In this document: in pieces, positions 33,330 to 43,436 of the stretch
Layout of the letters: every line of letters begins with the position of its first letter
How positions within the stretch are numbered: position 1 is the first letter of the stretch
Made by a program: the position numbers and the translations under genes
Assembly: GCA_964017235.1 (NCBI GenBank)
Contig: OZ024935.1
Span: 3,782,001 to 3,846,000, forward strand
Length of the DNA stretch: 64,000 bases
From: Sabellastarte sp. h YS-2021
Lineage: Eukaryota > Annelida > Polychaeta > Sabellida > Sabellidae
Direction: 5' to 3'
Notes under the pieces: model-generated
The model's input: only the letters and a program-made list of their open reading frames with translations
Told to the model about the DNA's origin: nothing
Databases searched by the model: none

Positions 33330-33486
33330 TTGGGTGGGTAACTTGTGTTTGTCTGTTTGTCCATCTGAACAAGTTATGTTTGGCATGGGGTTTGTCTGTT
33401 TGTCCGTCTGAACAAGTTATGTTTGGCATGGGGTTTGTCTGTTTGTCCGTCTGAACAAGTTATGTTTGGCATGGGGTTTGTCTGTA
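33330..33486 (+). repeat. 43-bp minisatellite inside the transposon
   Basis: About 3.5 units with exact 43-bp spacing (GTTATG at 33373, 33416 and 33459). The unit includes 'ggggtttgtctgtttgtc' and 'tctgaacaagttatg'. It lies between the two convergent genes. Confidence 0.9.
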
Positions 33487-33789
33487 GCAAGCATAGCTGA
33501 TTAATTGTTTTTGGAATATTTGGTAGTCCTGAAAAGGACTGTTATAGTTAGTCCTGAAGAGGACTGTTTACTGCAACAGGACCTATATTCTGCCATCTTG
33601 CCAGGCCACTGCTCCCTCATTATTGAAGTAGTCCTTCAGGTAACCCCTCTGTCTTTTGGCCTCTCTAGCAGGGTTTCTGTCTTGGCCACCACCAGCAGCA
33701 CCACCAATCGATCCACAATCACCAGGCACATCATCATCATCATCATCCTCCCCAGGCTGCTGACCACCAGGTTGACCTTAATACTGGCT

Positions 33790-34888
33790 TCTGAGTATGT
33801 TGTGCAGAACCACACAGGTCATGACCACTTCTCTAACTGTTTCTGGGGGTAGTTCAAAGTGGTCCTCATGACTCTAAATCTTGAGACCAGGATGCCAAAA
33901 GCGTTCTCCACAACTCTCCTGCCCCTTGATATTCTATAGTTGGCAATCCTTTCCTCTCTTGTTAACAGCCTTCTGCCATAGGGTTTCATGAGCCAGGTCT
34001 TCAGGGCAAAGGCATCGTCTGCCAGAATGAAGTAGGGGACATCTCTACCCCCTGGATTATAGGAGCTAGGTCAGGGAAGCCTATCCTGCCATCTTCAATC
34101 CTCCTCTTCAGCTGAGAGGCATTAAATATCTGGGCATCTGAGCAAGATCCTTCTGTACCTGCATCCACCCATCTAAACTTATACTGTCCATCTACCAGGG
34201 CCAACATGACAATGGAAAAGAACCCCTTGTAGTTGTGGCAGAGGGCTCCAGAGTTCTTGGGTTTCTTCAGGGCCACATGCTTGCCATCAAGGGCTCCCAG
34301 GGCATTTGGAACATTCCACCTGATCCTGAATTCCCTCTCCAGTTCTTTCCACTCATCTGGGGTAGTAGGACATTTGAGGTACTCTCTGGTGAGCTCATCC
34401 TGGATGGCCCTGCAGACCTCTGGTAAAAACTTGGAAATGGTGGACCTTCCAACCCTGAACTGACATGATAATGATGTGTAGGACTCTCCAGTGGCCAGAT
34501 ATCTGATGGTGAGGGCTAACTTCTCCCCAACACTGATTGGTGCTCTGTAGTTGGTGGCCTGCCTGGCTAGATGTGGTTCCAGTCTGGTCTTTATAATTTC
34601 AAAGAATTCTGGAGTCATCCTCATGTAGTTGGTGAATCCTGGTATGTCTGTGGCATACAGATCAGCCATAATTTTATGGTAGGCCCCCCTCTCCTCTCTC
34701 TGCAGTAGCCATGGCCTGACCCAGATGTTGTGCCTTCTTCTAGGTCTCTGTATGGGTGCTGGTGGTGCTGGTGGTGGTGGTTGCTGTGCTTGACGTAAAA
34801 AATGGAAATACATGATTATTTGTAACTGAATAAAAACCAAAAAAGCCCTAAGTTGTTGTTGAATCTGTCTTCCATTAAAAGGTGGCAT
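33790..34888 (-). pseudogene. HARBI1-like transposase with two frame breaks
   Basis: The - strand frame opens at the ATG at 34888 and runs 295 codons to 34001. The region includes the start of the DDE nuclease: NALGALDGKHVALKKPKNS carries the first Asp and AGTEGSCSDAQIFNASQL the second. The natural protein continues in the next frame ([20 protein letters not shown], then [18 protein letters not shown] with the catalytic Glu), so one base is missing near 34045. A second one-base shift near 33850 leads to [19 protein letters not shown] and a stop near 33781. The transposase would cut and join element ends. All three catalytic acidic residues are still encoded. Confidence 0.85.
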
Positions 34889-34930
34889 CCTGCTGTGTTC
34901 CTAGAAAAGCAATGGTGATTAGATCGCGAA

Positions 34931-34945
34931 TTTTATATATATATA
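34931..34945 (-). promoter_or_regulatory. TATA box of the transposase gene
   Basis: Read on the - strand, TATATATATATAAAA lies about 45 bases before the ATG at 34888, a suitable distance for a short leader. Confidence 0.55.
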
Positions 34946-34979
34946 CCCAGAAAATCCAGCAACTTTGCAAAACAATAAT

Positions 34980-35270
34980 CGAGGATTCTAGTCTAGGGAA
35001 GACTGAGGAGGCCGGGACTTAATCGTGGGTTAGTTGGGGCTTAGTCCCAGGAGGCCTGAGGCTTCCTGGGACCCAGTCGGTTTGTGTGCGACAGGATTGT
35101 GGTTGAAACCGACCAGAAAACTGGCTTAGTTGGTTCTTAGTCCCAGACCAGTCGGGGACTGTCTGCGGCCACCTGAGGCGTCCTGAGGCATCCTGGGGAC
35201 GATCTGTTCTTAATCCCAGACTTCAGTACCGACCCAGTATTCCCGCCCATTTTTGTTTTTTTTCCACCGA
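34980..35270. promoter_or_regulatory. Right subterminal repeat array
   Basis: Several copies of TTAGTCCCAG-, CCTGAGGC- and GACCGAC-like units on both strands, matching the left subterminal array. Probable protein-binding sites of the element. Confidence 0.5.
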
Positions 35271-35288
35271 CTGTCCACGATTAAGGGT

Positions 35289-35325
35289 CCCAGACAGGAT
35301 CGGGGCTTAGTCTTTTGGTGGAACA
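35289..35325 (-). repeat. Harbinger right terminal inverted repeat
   Basis: Inverted match to the left end; ends TGGTGGAACA at 35325. Confidence 0.85.
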
Positions 35326-35424
35326 GGGGCATAAAATGTTATCAAGAGGAAAGACAAACATTCAAGTCTGTAATCTATGGAGGCTTTGAGCTGCCAAAGA
35401 TAAGTGGTTATGAATCGTAAATGG

Positions 35425-35535
35425 CTTAGTATCTCATATTCTATTCTATTCTATGCTATACTTCTATAGCGCTTAATCTCTGTCAAGGCAGACTCAAAGG
35501 CGCGACACCAAGTCCAATTCAATAATCCTCATTCC
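35425..35535 (-). repeat. CR1/L2-like LINE 3' end remnant
   Basis: A TTCTA pentamer run, then 'tatagcgcttaatctctgtcaa' and 'actcaaaggcgc'. It is the reverse complement of the LINE 3' end seen at 45775-45840 ('gattaagcgctataaaag' plus short tandem tail). Confidence 0.6.
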
Positions 35536-36021
35536 AGAGACACAGAAAGACGATTTAGTGTCTTGTATACATGACTTACAGTAAGGTAGCATGTACAAAT
35601 TACTGTTTTGTACATAAAAGTTAGCAAACAATTATTAACTTGTGTACACAAGATAATAATTTGTACATGGTTTTCTCATATAAGATATAATAAGTCAAAT
35701 AAATAGGATACTAAGTCGTATACAAAAGATACTAAGTTGTATATATTATGTACAAACAATAAATTTTTCAGCTTGAAGTTTTAAGTCTTCATATTCTGGG
35801 GAATTAATCAGACATAATGCATGGTGTAAATATTTTTAAATTAATCTCATGTGCTGAGAAGATGTAGTATATTTACTCTTTCTGATAAAACCCAGGTAAA
35901 ATATAATAGCTGTATTCATTTATTATTTTGTTTAAGCAGAAAAGAGCTGTACAGTGTATTTAACGTGTGGAATGTATCAACAACAATGTGATATTTGGTA
36001 TTATTATACTATGATTTGGAA
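35536..36021. other. Non-coding stretch
   Basis: AT-rich; repeated 'gtacacaagata' and 'aagtcgtata' like units but no gene. Confidence 0.35.
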
Positions 36022-36222
36022 GGGGCCACAGTGGCAGAGTGGTAACACTCTCACCTCCCACCTCTGAGACCGGGGTTTGGTTCCCAGCTGGTAGTTGCTT
36101 GCCATTGGTCGGCAGTTTACAGTACAGAACCCTGACAAACTGTATGGACTGGTTTCCTCTGCCCTTCCAACTACCTGTCGTGATATGACCTGTACAGTGT
36201 TGAAAGCGACAAATAAATAAAT
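36022..36222 (+). repeat. tRNA-derived SINE, family S1 (full-length copy)
   Basis: The tRNA-like head has an A box (TGGCAGAGTGG) and a B box (GGGTTTGGTTCCC) with about 33 bases between them. The body includes 'ggtcggcagtttacagta' and the end is 'gtgttgaaagcgac' followed by AAATAAATAAA. It would be transcribed by RNA polymerase III and mobilised by a LINE. Other copies: 14161-14310 and 29475-29690. Confidence 0.85.
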
Positions 36223-36785
36223 TATAGATTTGGAGATTCATGCTGGGCCACTACTTCTCACTGTTTACTGTCACCAGGATTTTTGACAAATGTGTGTGCA
36301 AGAATGTACAGGGTTTTTGAGTGTTAGAAGAACAATGTAAAAATTTCATTGATACCGGCACATATAGGCAGAATTAATGATGTTGCTATTTTTTTGAAAT
36401 CATAGGAGAAAAATCTGGAAGTTCATATGAAGGACATGTTTCAATATTGATGAACTAAATTAAAGACACATGATTGTATCTGTTGATACTGTGTAGAAGC
36501 CTTTGACATTAACTACATTGTTCTTGTTTACACTTTGGGGAGCTTTTGACATTAATTACAGTGTTCTTGTTGACACACTGTATTGCCTTTGGTATTAATT
36601 ATAAAAGGCCACTAGCCTGTCATCCATTGTGAGTGGTACTTTAATTACTGAAAGTTCATGTAGTTATTTGTTTTGTTTTCCAAAACATAATAGAAATTCA
36701 GTATCAGATAATTACTAAAAACATGATCTTAGCAAGTAAACATCTGGATTATGGCATGTAAATTGTGTATGTGTTTGGACATTCA
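36223..36785. other. Non-coding stretch with short tandem repeat
   Basis: At 36488-36600 a ~49-bp unit ('cttttgacattaattacagtg'-like) repeats about 2.3 times. Nothing else recognised. Confidence 0.45.
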
Positions 36786-37860
36786 ATGGAGTCTCCAACA
36801 GTTTCCAGTGGTACAAAAAGGAATGTGAGTGATATATCTCAAGCTACCACAGTAAGTCCAAATAACTATTCAAAATGAGTTCAGTCCAAGTAAGTAACAG
36901 AACCTCCACTTCTGCCCATTGTCGTTAATTTTCAATCTAAACCTTCTGACCTTTGCATAAATGATGCTCCATCTCAACCTCAGCCCACTGATGATCAAAG
37001 ATCAACAACTAGTACTCCAGTAGCTGAGAAAAGAATGAGCAAACACTGTACTTGAGCTAAAGGTACAAGAGTCAGAAGGCATAATTTTCAAGTTAACATC
37101 AAGAGTGAAGTCTTTAGAGACAAAACTTAAAGACATGCAAATTCACTGTATGAAGACCAATCTTATGTTGTATAACATCCAGGAAACATCGAAGGCCAAG
37201 ACCAGTAGTGGTAAAAGTTTTGACTCAACGTGAACTTGACCTCATTTTGTCTCAAGCTAAATCTCTGAGAGCAACACCCTTTGCAGTTAGTGAGCAATTC
37301 CCATCGGCTGTAAGAGAAAAGAGAGCTGCTCAAGTTCCTATTTTGACTGATCTGAGGAAGACCGCCAAAGAAAACCACTTGGATGATAGCATCAGGCTAT
37401 TCAGCAATAAACTTATTGTGAATTCAAAAGTTAGTACAGAAAAAAATTTAAGTGGACTATACAACATCTGTTGGGCCCCGAGTAAATGTTGAACACATAC
37501 AGCACTCCAGTATAATTCCATCCAATGACAGTGTGTTTCAAGGCCATTTTTATTCAATGCATACAACAGAAGAGGGGATCCTGGCACTGAGGGCCTTGTT
37601 GCAGTCTGAAGCAACTTTAAAAAGTGACCATATTATGTATGCATACAACTATACAGACAACGGCGTTCAAACAATAACATGCCACAGTGACGATGGAGAA
37701 TGAGGTGGTAGTAGTATCCTTAGTGACTTAATAAAGGAGAAATTGATATCAAATGATATATTCATGGTTACTAGAAAACATGAAGGTAAAAATATGGGGG
37801 AAAACGATTTACATATATGAAACAAGTGGCAATAGATGTTTTGGACATATCGCTCTCCTA
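36786..37860 (+). pseudogene. LINE ORF1 with C-terminal IMPACT/UPF0029-like domain, broken
   Basis: It starts MESPTVSSGTKRNVSDIS at 36786. A coiled coil follows at about 37040-37190 (VKSLETKLKDMQIHCMKTN then LMLYNIQET), then the ORF1 C-terminal RNA-binding region (RPVVVKVLTQRELDLILSQA and AVSEQFPSAVREKRAAQVPI). After a frame change near 37450, a domain like IMPACT/YigZ appears: FQGHFYSMHTTEEGILAL, SDHIMYAYNYTDNG, HSDDGE, then a TGA, GGSSILSDLIKEK, IFMVTRKHEGKNMG and, one frame later, RFTYMKQVAIDVLDI. The order H-x2-YAY ... DDGE ... VxxVTR ... G-x2-G ... RF is that of IMPACT. IMPACT binds GCN1 and restrains the GCN2 kinase in eukaryotes. At least one stop and two frame breaks. Confidence 0.7.
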
Positions 37861-37879
37861 AAAGACTCTACATGTACTG

Positions 37880-38095
37880 AAACTAATCTGTCTAAATTTT
37901 TCTAGAGTCGAGTATTAGTTTACAAAATTCTAATATGCAGCTGGTAACGGACAGAAAAGAAGAATAAGAAAAAAATTAGGGAAGCAAAACTAAAAGGCCA
38001 ACAGGTTAGGAGTAGAATATTCTGGCTCAGTGAAGGCGAATGACTTTCATTTTTTTTTGTAACCTAGAAAATTGCAAATTTTAATTAGTAAATTA
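37880..38095 (+). pseudogene. LINE ORF2 fragment before the DIRS insertion
   Basis: A short ORF2 piece reads VRSRIFWLSEGE and FFCNLENCKF, matching the region between endonuclease and reverse transcriptase in L1/Tx1 LINEs (the 'W-x-E-G-E ... F-x-N-L-E' motif). It has stops and is cut at about 38095. Confidence 0.6.
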
Positions 38096-38103
38096 AATTT
38101 TTA

Positions 38104-38715
38104 TTAGTTATGAGGCTTAACCTGATGTAAAGTTAGAGCCTCCTGATCTGACAGTTCATAGCAAAGGATAACTGTTTGCTTGATCCAAGACGAGATTGTA
38201 ACAGGAGAGATATCCTTAGTAAAACCCTTTTTGAAGGAGACAAAGACCAGCTCTTGGCCTTGTCTGAGATCTTGTGTTTTGTCCAGATAATAGCGTAAAG
38301 CTAGAGCTGCGATGACCACTGGAGCCACACACTCTGGCCCCTCTTTCACCAAGTGGTTCTTAGCCAAAAAACTTGGGGAAGGATAATGAGACACTTTTGA
38401 CCAGTCGGCTTGGTGTCTAATGTTTTGGTTCAGCCACGCGTGTATTTCACTCCTATGTTTCCCAGAACCTAGAGCTAGGAGAAAAACCGTCTTAAAGGTC
38501 AGATGCTTCAAAGAGGCCTTTCTGAGAGGTTCAAAGGGTGGTTTGGTGAGTTGATGTAACACCAAGGAGAGGTTCCAGGAAGGAATTCCTCGACGACCCT
38601 TTGGCCTATCTCTATAAAAACTGTCCAAAAGGCGAGTCAAGTTTTCATCTTTGCTGACATTAAAGAAAGTATTGCCTAGTTTGTCCGCAATGGCTGACCT
38701 ATAACCATCAATCAT
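38104..38715 (-). pseudogene. DIRS tyrosine recombinase, C-terminally truncated
   Basis: A 203-codon frame with N-terminal core-binding text (YRSAIADKLGNTFFNVSKDE, LTRLLDSFYRDRPKGRR) and the catalytic domain start with the first Arg (ALGSGKHRSEIHAWLNQ). It then has VTISSWIKQTVILCYE and stops at TLHQVKPHN. The H-x-x-R box and the tyrosine nucleophile that complete the active site are absent, so it cannot recombine DNA. Confidence 0.7.
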
Positions 38716-38722
38716 GCTGGGT

Positions 38723-39157
38723 TTACAGATGGAGACCTGAAGTCCACCTGACTTGCTTCACAGCATCTGATAAAAACGGCCCACTTTGCCTCATAGACTG
38801 TTCTGGTTGAACCTCTTTGAGGAGCCTCAATTTGTGACGCCACTGGGCTAGAGAACCCTTGCTCCTTGATTGCTTTGGCTCTAGGAGCCATGCGTGAAGG
38901 GTTAGGTTGGTCAGATCCCTGTGACGAGCCTTGTTGAATGGCTGGGTCACTAGGCCGGGATGATTGGGTAGGCAAAGGGGAATCTGGGATGACAGCTCCA
39001 CCAAATCCCAGAACCGATGCATGTTGGGCCAACCCGGAGCTATTAGGATCACTCTTTTGTACAGGTGATCTGCCAGTTTGCTGACCACCTTGCCTAGTAA
39101 CGACACTGGGGGAAAGGCATACATGTCCAGGTTCTCCAAAGGAGAGGTCATTCCCAA
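38723..39157 (-). pseudogene. DIRS RNase H C-terminal region
   Basis: The open piece includes NLDMYAFPPVSLLGKVVSK and KRVILIAPGWPNMHRFWDL, the usual end of the RNase H region that precedes the recombinase in DIRS elements. The reverse transcriptase that should lie upstream is missing. Confidence 0.7.
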
Positions 39158-39377
39158 AGAAGTAACAGTAGTTGGAAGCTAGTTCTATCCGGACCGCAGG
39201 CCGGACTGGCCTGGCCAGAAGGAACTACGGACAGCAAAAAGGGAGCTTGAGATAAAGAACCTACAGGTGGTCCATGAGAGACCGGTGCTTTGACCGGTGA
39301 GAAGGCAACATGCTGGGGACACTGTCCCATGGTAATCAATGCCTCGAGCCTAGCCATCCTCAATGACCATTTTTCAT

Positions 39378-39692
39378 CTAAGTCATGTAAATCTTTTTAA
39401 AAGAAGGCTGAAGTAGGGAGAGATCTTCCGAAGTATTTAAAGAAGAGGAAGCCCCTACAGATTTGTCTTGATCCACTGAAGATAACACAGTTACAGTACT
39501 GGGATCAACTAAAGACTCACGTTCTTGTTTCTTTTCCTTCCTCGGCTTATATGATGGGGTTGACAGTTGCAAGACCTGTTCAGGGGTTACCAACTCACAA
39601 AATTCGCAAGGTAGTTTCTTTACGCATGCGTCGTCCCCTTGTCCTTTGTCCCTGCATCGGGCATATCTTGAGTGCTGGTCAAACGAAGCCAT
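39378..39692 (-). pseudogene. DIRS Gag N-terminal fragment
   Basis: From the ATG at 39692, 104 codons starting MASFDQHSRYARCRDKGQGD. The Cys pattern C-x~12-C-x~6-C-x2-C followed by LVTPEQVLQLSTPSYKPRK is the conserved start of molluscan/cnidarian DIRS ORF1. The frame ends at 39378; the following - frame (39363-39148) may be further Gag text. Truncated. Confidence 0.65.
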
Positions 39693-40029
39693 AGTATGGT
39701 TGCACGCTCCCTTTCTTTGTCCAGGTGATGCCACGATAAATAAAATATCTGCAGAATACACCAAAAATACAAATTCTACTGAACTTAAGAAATATCCAAC
39801 TTTGAAAATCTTTGTGAGCAAACACAACTTTCCTAATTGCGCCAAACGAAAAAGATGCTATGATGTCACGTCCCTCTGGTGAATAAAGCGGGAAGCAGGC
39901 CAACTGGTGAGTGGATTGTAGTGTACCGGTCCTGCCAGAGGTAAAACTTGGGATGTCTTTTTCTGGCGTTTGGCGGGACCGGCTGGCCCCGAAGTTTAGC
40001 TATCGTCTGTTAGGTAAGATGTATTAACG

Positions 40030-42720
40030 CAATAAAAAAGAAATTTTGTAGAAAAACAGTAAAAAAGATTAATGACCATGGTCAAATAATCATAGATCAA
40101 TGAGGAATATTGAAACACATACAAAATTATTACACTAACCTTTTTAGAAGTAGGGACCATATATTCAAAAAAGTAAACTTAATGGACGTCAAGATTAATA
40201 AAGTCTGTGAATCATCACTGGGTGATTCACTAGAACCATGTGAACTAAGCATAGTTTAAAAATGAAAAACAGCAAATCACCAGGAATTGATGGTATTACA
40301 GCTGAATTCTTAAAAGTATTTTGGTTAAAGCTAAAAAAAATAGTCTCTAAAGCCATAAATGCCAGTCTACAAGAAGGTAAAATGACATACCCCCTTTGCC
40401 ATGGAATTATAATATGTATCCCTAAAGGAAAAAAAGGATAGGACTCTTATGAAAAACTGGAGACCCATTACGCTTTTGAGCATAATATGTAAACTTGCTT
40501 CTGGTGTAATTGCTAACAGACTCAAAAAGCTCTTCTTAATGTAATATTCAATACTCAGACAGGGTTTATGAGTTGAAGAACAATAAATAAAAATACAAGA
40601 TTAATATATGATTTAATACATATAACTGAAAAGAAAAACATTGCTGGTCTCCATATGCTTATAGACTTTGGAAAAGTGTTTGACTCTATTTCTTGGACTT
40701 TTTATACAATACTCTTAGAGTTCTTAGGCTATAGTAAAAAATTCATTGATTAGATAAAACTATACAGTTCAGATGTCAAAGATTACATATTTCAAAGTGG
40801 ATATCTATCAAGTGAATGAATGCTGAACGAGGGTGCCGCAAGGCGATCCAATTTTCCCATATTTGTTTTTATTCAGAGCTGAAATCATTGCCATACTTAT
40901 AAAAACAAATTCTCAAATCGTAGGAATCACAATCGATGACAAGGAGTTTAAACTAACACAGTTTGCAGACGATACCACCATTATATTAGATGGCATTCAA
41001 GACTCTCTGTTTGCTGCTGTTAACACCCTTGAAATGTTTAGTAATTTTTCTGCTTTGAAAATGAAAAAAAAACAAAACAATTTGGATAGGTAGAAAAAGA
41101 TATTCAAAAGAAAAACTGTTACCTTCACTAACATTTCACTGGGGCAAACAGGAATTTAACTTATTAGGAATAAAGTTCTCTTTAAATCTTAATCTCATAC
41201 CTAAAATAAATTATCCGAAAACCATTAAAAAAGTAAGAGGTTTTCTCAATCAATGGGAAAACAGATGTTTCACTCCTTTTGGCAAAATGTTTTTAACAAA
41301 GACCAATATTTTATCAAAGTTTTTTTAATCTATTTTCATCCTTGCCAAGCATAAAATGCTACCTAGATGAAATAATGACATTATTTACATGTTTTTGTGG
41401 GATAAAAAACAGACATAATTAAAAGGAAATTGCTGTGTAGGTATTTAAAAGGAGGGTTAAAATGGTGAACATATATATCTTTGTAAAGTCTCCAAAAGTG
41501 GCTTGAATTAGGCAACTGGTTATGGGACACAACCAACAGTGGTTTAATCTATTTGGAAACCATTATGGTAATACTTTTGTTGAGTATATGTCAAAAATTG
41601 GGGGTGAATGGTATACCACAAAAGAAAGAATTACATACATCTCAAATGAATTTTGGCTTAAAGTATTTGAAGTTGCAAAATCTTATGCAAATTGCAAAAA
41701 TAAAAAACAAAAACAAATTCAGATATCTTTCAGTCATGTATTTGGTATAATACTGAATATTTCTGAAAACCTCTGTATTTCAAAAAGTGGATACAACAGA
41801 GAATCATCCAAGTAGGAGATGTTATTGATTCTGATGGCTGCTTAATAACAAGAGAAAACCTGCAAATAAATTGCAATTTATATATAAATTTCTAGATTAT
41901 CAAAGAGTTAAAATTTATTGAAAAGAATAAAAAAGGTAATGATTTCAAAAGCAGAGGACAAACCTGGTATTTCTTGCAAAAAATTGTATAAATCTAATCG
42001 TAGGTGTATGGACTTTTATCAAAGTTTTACAAATTTGAGTGTTGAAATTCCGGTATACATGATAAAATGGCAAGACTTAGTTCATGATTCCCTTTAATCT
42101 TGGTTGCCAATTTTTATGTCATGCTTTAGGTGTATTAAAGATAATGGACTTATTTGGTTCCAGTAAGGTCATCTTCAACATTTAAGGTACCCATGACTAT
42201 CTGTATAAACTAAACATTTCTGACACTTATAAATGTTTCTTCTGTAATGAAGAGACTCAAAGTATAAGTTTTAGAATGCCCAAATGTTTGGGAATTATGG
42301 AAGAGCTTAAAACAGTGGATTGTGAATATTTAACATATCTTTATAGACCTGAATATGTGTGCTTTAATTTTAGGGTGCACCAATCAAGAATATTTTGGCA
42401 TGTCATTTTTTATAAACTGGCACAAGACATTGCATTTATTCATGTTGTAGAAGGAAAACCCAGCTGAATTTGTTTCAGTTCCAGAAGGATATCAAACTGA
42501 TCTATGATGAACAGAAACAACGTGCAGCTATAAATTTTACTGTTGACAGATTTATTGCCACATGGTATGAATGGAAAACCCTTTTCAGAGATGGTATAAA
42601 GGGTATAAAGGGTATAAATTACATTTCTAGCAAAGGCACTGTTATATTTCAAAATGTCTATGACCACCACTGTTTAATGACCTATAATGTTTTAAGGTTC
42701 CAAATGCATTAGTGTAGTGT
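40030..42720 (+). pseudogene. LINE ORF2 reverse transcriptase and C-terminus, broken
   Basis: Text in changing frames: NSKSPGIDGITAEFLKVFW (40270, RT domain start), GIIICIPKGKKG (40405), MPQGDPIFPYLFLFRAEII (40833), FADDTTIILDG (40962, the catalytic A-D-D box). A C-terminal part with a CCHC-like DTYKCFFCNEETQS (42220) and terminal ORF2 text runs to 42710. This belongs to the L1/Tx1 side of LINEs by box spacing and the ADDTTIIL form. Many stops; dead. Confidence 0.7.
42594..42618 (+). repeat. Short tandem repeat (10 bp x ~2.5)
   Basis: GGTATAAAG-A/G units repeated in tandem inside LINE sequence. Confidence 0.8.
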
Positions 42721-42993
42721 TTTTGTAGCTTTGAAATAATACCAGTAACCGGAAAATATTTTCAAGTTTACTTATTTTTGTTTGTATTTATCCTTTTGAA
42801 ACTCTCAAATTGTGTACTTAATCACATATAATTAATATGTTTTTGTTTTATGTATCTGTATTCATAAAACCTTACAAAAGGAAATAAAAATATAAAAAAG
42901 GATTACAGAAATACTGCTGGTTGGATCTTCCTGAAATAAAATCATAAGATATGCCAGGGTTCAATTCAGATCCCATTAAATTTTTAGAGTGAT

Positions 42994-43436
42994 CTAGATG
43001 ACTGTATGGATACAAAATAAATAAGTACTTATTATTATGTGCCCTGGCAGTCGTATGTACTCTCTGAATGTCTCTTGTTACTTTCTTGTTACCAATTTTC
43101 TTTGCATCTTTTGCATTAGTAATCTTAAAAGAATTTGTGAAATACACATGTGTTACGATAATAACCTGGGCCCATGTTTTAGTGGTCTGCTTTTGTCAAC
43201 AGTTATGGACACAAAATAACTAGATGACTGTATGGATACAAAATAAATAAGTACTTATTATTATGTGCCCTGGCAGTCGTATGTACTCTCTGAATGTCTC
43301 TTGTTACTTTCTTGTTACCAATTTTCTTTGCATCTTTTGCATTAGTAATCTTAAAAGAATTTGTGAAATACACATGTGTTACGATAATAACCTGGGCCCA
43401 TGTTTTAGTGGTCTGCTTTTGTCAACAGTTATGGAC
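42994..43436 (+). repeat. 226-bp tandem duplication in repeat family R1
   Basis: Two units, 42994-43219 and 43220-43436, practically identical over their length. Each includes 'ctagatgactgtatgg', 'ccctggcagtcgtatg' and 'ctgaatgtctcttgtta'. The flanks 42890-42993 and 43437-43600 are further R1 text similar to 60785-60990. The near identity marks a recent duplication. Confidence 0.9.

Larger units (their letters stand above)
30531..35325. mobile_element. PIF/Harbinger DNA transposon, nearly complete (4.8 kb)
   Basis: Terminal inverted repeats match: TGTTCCACCACACGACTAAG at 30531 versus TGTTCCACCAAAAGACTAAG read inward from 35325 (18 of 20 identical). Inside are two convergent genes, a MADF/Myb-like accessory protein (+) and a HARBI1-like transposase (-), the usual two-gene set of this superfamily. 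GGG flanks both ends and may be a 3-bp target duplication, although this superfamily usually chooses TWA. The GC-rich subterminal regions contrast with the AT-rich flanks. The transposase has two frame breaks, so the copy is probably inactive but young. Confidence 0.9.
38104..40010 (-). mobile_element. DIRS-like tyrosine-recombinase retroelement, deleted and 3'-truncated
   Basis: On the - strand, from 40010 down, there is a terminal region with a small inverted repeat (CCGGTCCTGCCAG at 39926 and GGCGGGACCGG at 39972), a Gag N-terminal ORF, a jump past the whole reverse transcriptase, the end of RNase H, and a tyrosine recombinase cut before its last motifs. It sits inside LINE ORF2 in the opposite orientation. 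Confidence 0.75.
36786..42890 (+). mobile_element. Tx1/L1-like LINE, interrupted by a DIRS element
   Basis: ORF1 (36786-37860) with coiled coil, RRM/C-terminal domain and an IMPACT-like domain is followed by fragments of ORF2. A short piece lies before 38095, and the rest (reverse transcriptase to C-terminus) runs from about 40030 to 42720. The ORF2 text resumes after the inserted block in a continuous sense (RSRIFWLSEGE before, INDHGQIIID after). The endonuclease is mostly missing, and stops and frameshifts are frequent. Old, dead copy. Confidence 0.75.

Noticed and set aside
33505..33852. 115-codon + strand frame inside the Harbinger element
   Set aside because: It lies opposite the transposase 3' part and contains low-complexity text from its Asp-rich tail. 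It is a shadow of the - strand gene.
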